Positions 13,053 to 14,823 of a DNA stretch of 14,823 bases are shown one piece after another. Under the pieces are notes generated by a model. The model searched no databases, was not told the origin of the DNA, and was given only the letters and a program-made list of their open reading frames with translations. A program made the position numbers and the translations under genes. Each line of letters starts with the position of its first letter. The first letter of the stretch is position 1. The stretch is from Gemmatimonadales bacterium UBA4456 (GTDB taxonomy: Bacteria > Gemmatimonadota > Gemmatimonadetes > Longimicrobiales > Gaopeijiaceae): NCBI GenBank assembly GCA_002390225.1, contig DGOW01000067.1, forward strand, positions 1,241 through 16,063, given 5' to 3'.

Positions 13053-13382
13053 TTACTGCGGTTTCGCAATCGGATTTCCGCTTTTCACGGAGATCCGTTC
13101 TTTCGTGCCGTCCTCTTCTACCTGAATACGCACCCGGCTCGCGTCTTCAGAGCCGGACTCGACCAGCATCACGTTAGAGATGTGGATCGGAGCTTCGAAG
13201 CTGATGATCCCACCATCCGGATCGGCCTCACTCGGACGGGTGTGTCGCTTGCGCATGTTCACGCCCTCGATCCGCACGCGGTCCTTGTCCGGGTACACCT
13301 CCATCACAGCCCCGACCATGTCACGGTAGTTACCACGAATGACCTTGACCTGGTCTCCCTTCATAATCTTCCGCTTGGCCAT
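13053..13382 (-). CDS. rplX: 50S ribosomal protein L24
   Basis: L24 is an early assembly protein near the exit tunnel. The KOW motif is at the N terminus (KGDQVKVIRGNYRDMVGAV, about 8-26), followed by VRIEGVNMRKRHTRPSEADP and PIHISNVMLV, all characteristic. The 109-residue length is within the family range. The ATG at 13382 overlaps the rplN stop by one base (TGATG), indicating translational coupling. Confidence 0.98.
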   Translation of the reverse strand: MAKRKIMKGDQVKVIRGNYRDMVGAVMEVYPDKDRVRIEGVNMRKRHTRPSEADPDGGIISFEAPIHISNVMLVESGSEDASRVRIQVEEDGTKERISVKSGNPIAKPQ

Positions 13383-13750
13383 CAGAGCACCTCCGGGGCC
13401 AACGAAACGATCTTCATGTACTTCTTCTCGCGGAGCTCCCGACCGACGGGCCCGAAAATGCGGGTACCCCTGGGCTCACCGTTGTCGTCGATGATTACCG
13501 CAGCATTGTCGTCGAACCGGATATAGGTCCCGTCGCGACGGCGGCTCTCCTTGGCAGTGCGAACCACTACGGCCTTCACCACCGTGCCTTTCTTGATACC
13601 CGCGTTCGGGATGGCGTCTTTGACGGTCGCGACGATCACGTCACCGACACCCGCGTAGCGACGGCGAGAGCCGCCGAGCACGCGAATGCACAGCGCAGCT
13701 TTCGCGCCCGTGTTGTCGGCGATCCGAAGGACCGACTCTTGTTGAATCAT
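13382..13750 (-). CDS. rplN: 50S ribosomal protein L14
   Basis: L14 is on the interface side of the large subunit and is the target of the silencing factor RsfS. The 122 residues are exactly the usual length, from MIQQESVLRIADNTGAKAAL through VGDVIVATVKDAIPNAGIKK and VVVRTAKESRRRDGTYIRFD to IFGPVGRELREKKYMKIVSL. The ATG at 13750 is 26 bp after the rpsQ stop, with AGAGAG 5 nt upstream. In the E. coli layout it is the first gene of the spc operon; I see no convincing promoter in the 26-bp gap, so the spc genes appear to continue from S10. Confidence 0.98.
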   Translation of the reverse strand: MIQQESVLRIADNTGAKAALCIRVLGGSRRRYAGVGDVIVATVKDAIPNAGIKKGTVVKAVVVRTAKESRRRDGTYIRFDDNAAVIIDDNGEPRGTRIFGPVGRELREKKYMKIVSLAPEVL

Positions 13751-13776
13751 GGTGTCTCTCTAGCTCTGGCTATCGG

Positions 13777-14055
13777 TCAGACCGGGCGCTCGATCAACTC
13801 GAGAACACGCCACCGCTTGGTCTTCGACAAGGGCCTCGTCTCCACGATCCGGACCGTGTCGCCCACCTGGTATTCGTTGTTTTCGTCGTGCGCGTGGAAT
13901 CTCTTGGACCGCTTCATTCCCTTTCCGTACAGCGGGTGGGCGAAGCGGCGCTCCACGGTGACCGTGACCGTCTTGTCCATGGCGTTACTGACCACGACTC
14001 CGGTGCGGGCCTTCCGACGGTTACGCTCGCTGCTGTTCTCGCTCATCTGTTCCAT
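13777..14055 (-). CDS. rpsQ: 30S ribosomal protein S17
   Basis: S17 is a primary 16S rRNA-binding protein with an OB fold. The translation from ATG 14055 has 92 residues with RKARTGVVVSNAMDKTVTVT, HPLYGKGMKRSKRFHAHDEN and VGDTVRIVETRPLSKTKRWR, all typical. Three close starts are possible: GTG 14058, ATG 14055 and ATG 14046. I chose 14055 because it makes a TGATG overlap with the rpmC stop, a pattern repeated elsewhere in this cluster. Confidence 0.96.
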   Translation of the reverse strand: MEQMSENSSERNRRKARTGVVVSNAMDKTVTVTVERRFAHPLYGKGMKRSKRFHAHDENNEYQVGDTVRIVETRPLSKTKRWRVLELIERPV

Positions 14056-14255
14056 CACGCGTTCTGGGCGAGCTCACGCTCGCGAATGATCGTCTTGAGG
14101 CGCGCGATGTCCCGCCGCACCTGCCCGATCAGGGCGTTGTTTTCCATCTCCATCATCGAACTCGAGAAGCGCAGCTTGAACTGCTCTTCTTTCAATTCCT
14201 TGAGACGCGTATCAAGCTCGGCGTCGTCCCAATCGCGGATATCATCAGCCTTCAT
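14055..14255 (-). CDS. rpmC: 50S ribosomal protein L29
   Basis: L29 sits by the tunnel exit and contributes to docking of trigger factor and SRP. The 66-residue helical protein starts MKADDIRDWDDAELDTRLKE and carries the ELKEEQFKLRF motif and IGQVRRDIARLKTIIRER. The ATG at 14255 is 9 bp after the rplP stop, with AGGAG overlapping that stop codon. Confidence 0.98.
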   Translation of the reverse strand: MKADDIRDWDDAELDTRLKELKEEQFKLRFSSSMMEMENNALIGQVRRDIARLKTIIRERELAQNA

Positions 14256-14264
14256 ATCTATCTC

Positions 14265-14681
14265 CTAAAGCTGCCGGTCGCGCACGACGAACTTGCACTT
14301 GATGGGCAGCTTGGCCGCAGCCAGTTCCATGGCTCGTTTCGCGACGTCTTCGGGCACACCCTCGAGCTCGAACATGACCCGGCCTGGCTTGACCACGGCG
14401 ACCCATTTCTCCGGGTTACCCTTACCCTTGCCCATCCGAGTCTCCGCCGGCTTCTGCGTGATCGGCTTATCGGGGAAGATCCGAATCCAGACCTTACCGC
14501 CACGCTTCATGTGACGCGTCATCGCGACACGGGCGGACTCGATCTGACGGTTCGAAATCCACGTCGGCTCGAGTGCCTGAAGGCCGTACTCCCCAAAGGA
14601 AACTTTACTCCCTCGGAAGGCCATGCCCCGCATCCGACCCTTGTGAGTTTTCCGGCGCTTTACTCGCTTCGGCGCTAGCAT
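14265..14681 (-). CDS. rplP: 50S ribosomal protein L16
   Basis: L16 is needed for the peptidyl-transferase region and A-site tRNA binding. The 138-residue translation begins MLAPKRVKRRKTHKGRMRGM and includes FGEYGLQALEPTWISNRQIE, RHMKRGGKVWIRIFPDKPIT and RMGKGKGNPEKWVAVVKPGR. Length is normal. The ATG at 14681 is 22 bp after the rpsC stop, with GAGGA 7 nt upstream. Confidence 0.98.
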   Translation of the reverse strand: MLAPKRVKRRKTHKGRMRGMAFRGSKVSFGEYGLQALEPTWISNRQIESARVAMTRHMKRGGKVWIRIFPDKPITQKPAETRMGKGKGNPEKWVAVVKPGRVMFELEGVPEDVAKRAMELAAAKLPIKCKFVVRDRQL

Positions 14682-14703
14682 CGTCTAATCCTCAATCCTT
14701 CGG

Positions 14704-14823
14704 TCAGGAGCCGGTCGAGTAGGTGCGCCCGCGGCGCTCTTCGACGATCTCACCATTGAAGATCCAGCACTTCACACCTACGACGCCGTACGTCGTGAAG
14801 GCAGGAACCTCTGCGTAATCGAT
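14704..14823 (-). CDS. rpsC: 30S ribosomal protein S3, C-terminal end (cut by window edge)
   Basis: Only the last 39 codons and the stop are inside the window. They read IDYAEVPAFTTYGVVGVKCW, then IFNGEIVEERRGRTYSTGS, matching the end of the S3 C-terminal domain (the TTYG-GVK-WIF pattern). S3 lies at the mRNA entry site of the small subunit. Its place just before rplP fits the S10 operon order rpsC-rplP-rpmC-rpsQ. Confidence 0.95.
   Translation of the reverse strand: MDYAEVPAFTTYGVVGVKCWIFNGEIVEERRGRTYSTGS

Overview
The window is a bacterial chromosome segment, GC-rich, with every gene I can support on the minus strand. Read from its right edge to its left, it is one long ribosomal-protein cluster followed by part of a cell-surface sugar locus. 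The order and protein types (adk and map after secY, rpsD kept between rpsK and rpoA, Cys-containing S14, S4, L28 and L36, an S5 with a Gly/Arg-rich head) indicate a non-proteobacterial Gram-negative-type lineage. Gemmatimonadota is my best guess, but it is inference only, since no rRNA gene is present.

Region A, 14823 to 8230: the end of the S10 operon and the spc operon, rpsC (partial)-rplP-rpmC-rpsQ-rplN-rplX-rplE-rpsN-rpsH-rplF-rplR-rpsE-rpmD-rplO-secY. The genes are very tightly packed, many with TGATG or TAATG stop/start overlaps, which suggests translational coupling. The wider gaps inside this run are rplX-rplE (58 bp), rplN-rpsQ (26 bp) and the rpsC-rplP gap (22 bp).

Region B, 8201 to 3602: adk-map, then the alpha operon rpmJ-rpsM-rpsK-rpsD-rpoA-rplQ. 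rpmJ, at 38 codons, is easily missed. infA, often found between map and rpmJ, is absent; a near-consensus sigma70 promoter, TTGAGA-17 bp-TATACT, sits there and its -35 box overlaps the map stop codon. Hairpins lie in the rpsM-rpsK and rpsD-rpoA gaps; the second ends one base before the AGGAGG of rpoA.

Region C, 3552 to 2621: a 193-residue membrane-anchored protein of unknown function and rpmB (L28), closed by a perfect 13-bp stem terminator with a short T run.

Region D, 2567 to 1: the head and tail of a family-4 glycosyltransferase joined out of frame with the middle missing, then rmlD, a CysQ/inositol-phosphatase-family enzyme overlapping rmlD by 17 nt, and the start of rmlA running off the edge. 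RmlA and RmlD are the first and last steps of dTDP-L-rhamnose synthesis; rmlB and rmlC are not in view.

No tRNA, rRNA, CRISPR array, insertion sequence or phage gene was seen. No stretch over 300 bases lacks a gene. Nothing here is clearly a new system. The items most worth a second look are the deleted glycosyltransferase, the unknown membrane protein inside the ribosomal cluster, and the structured leader before rpoA.
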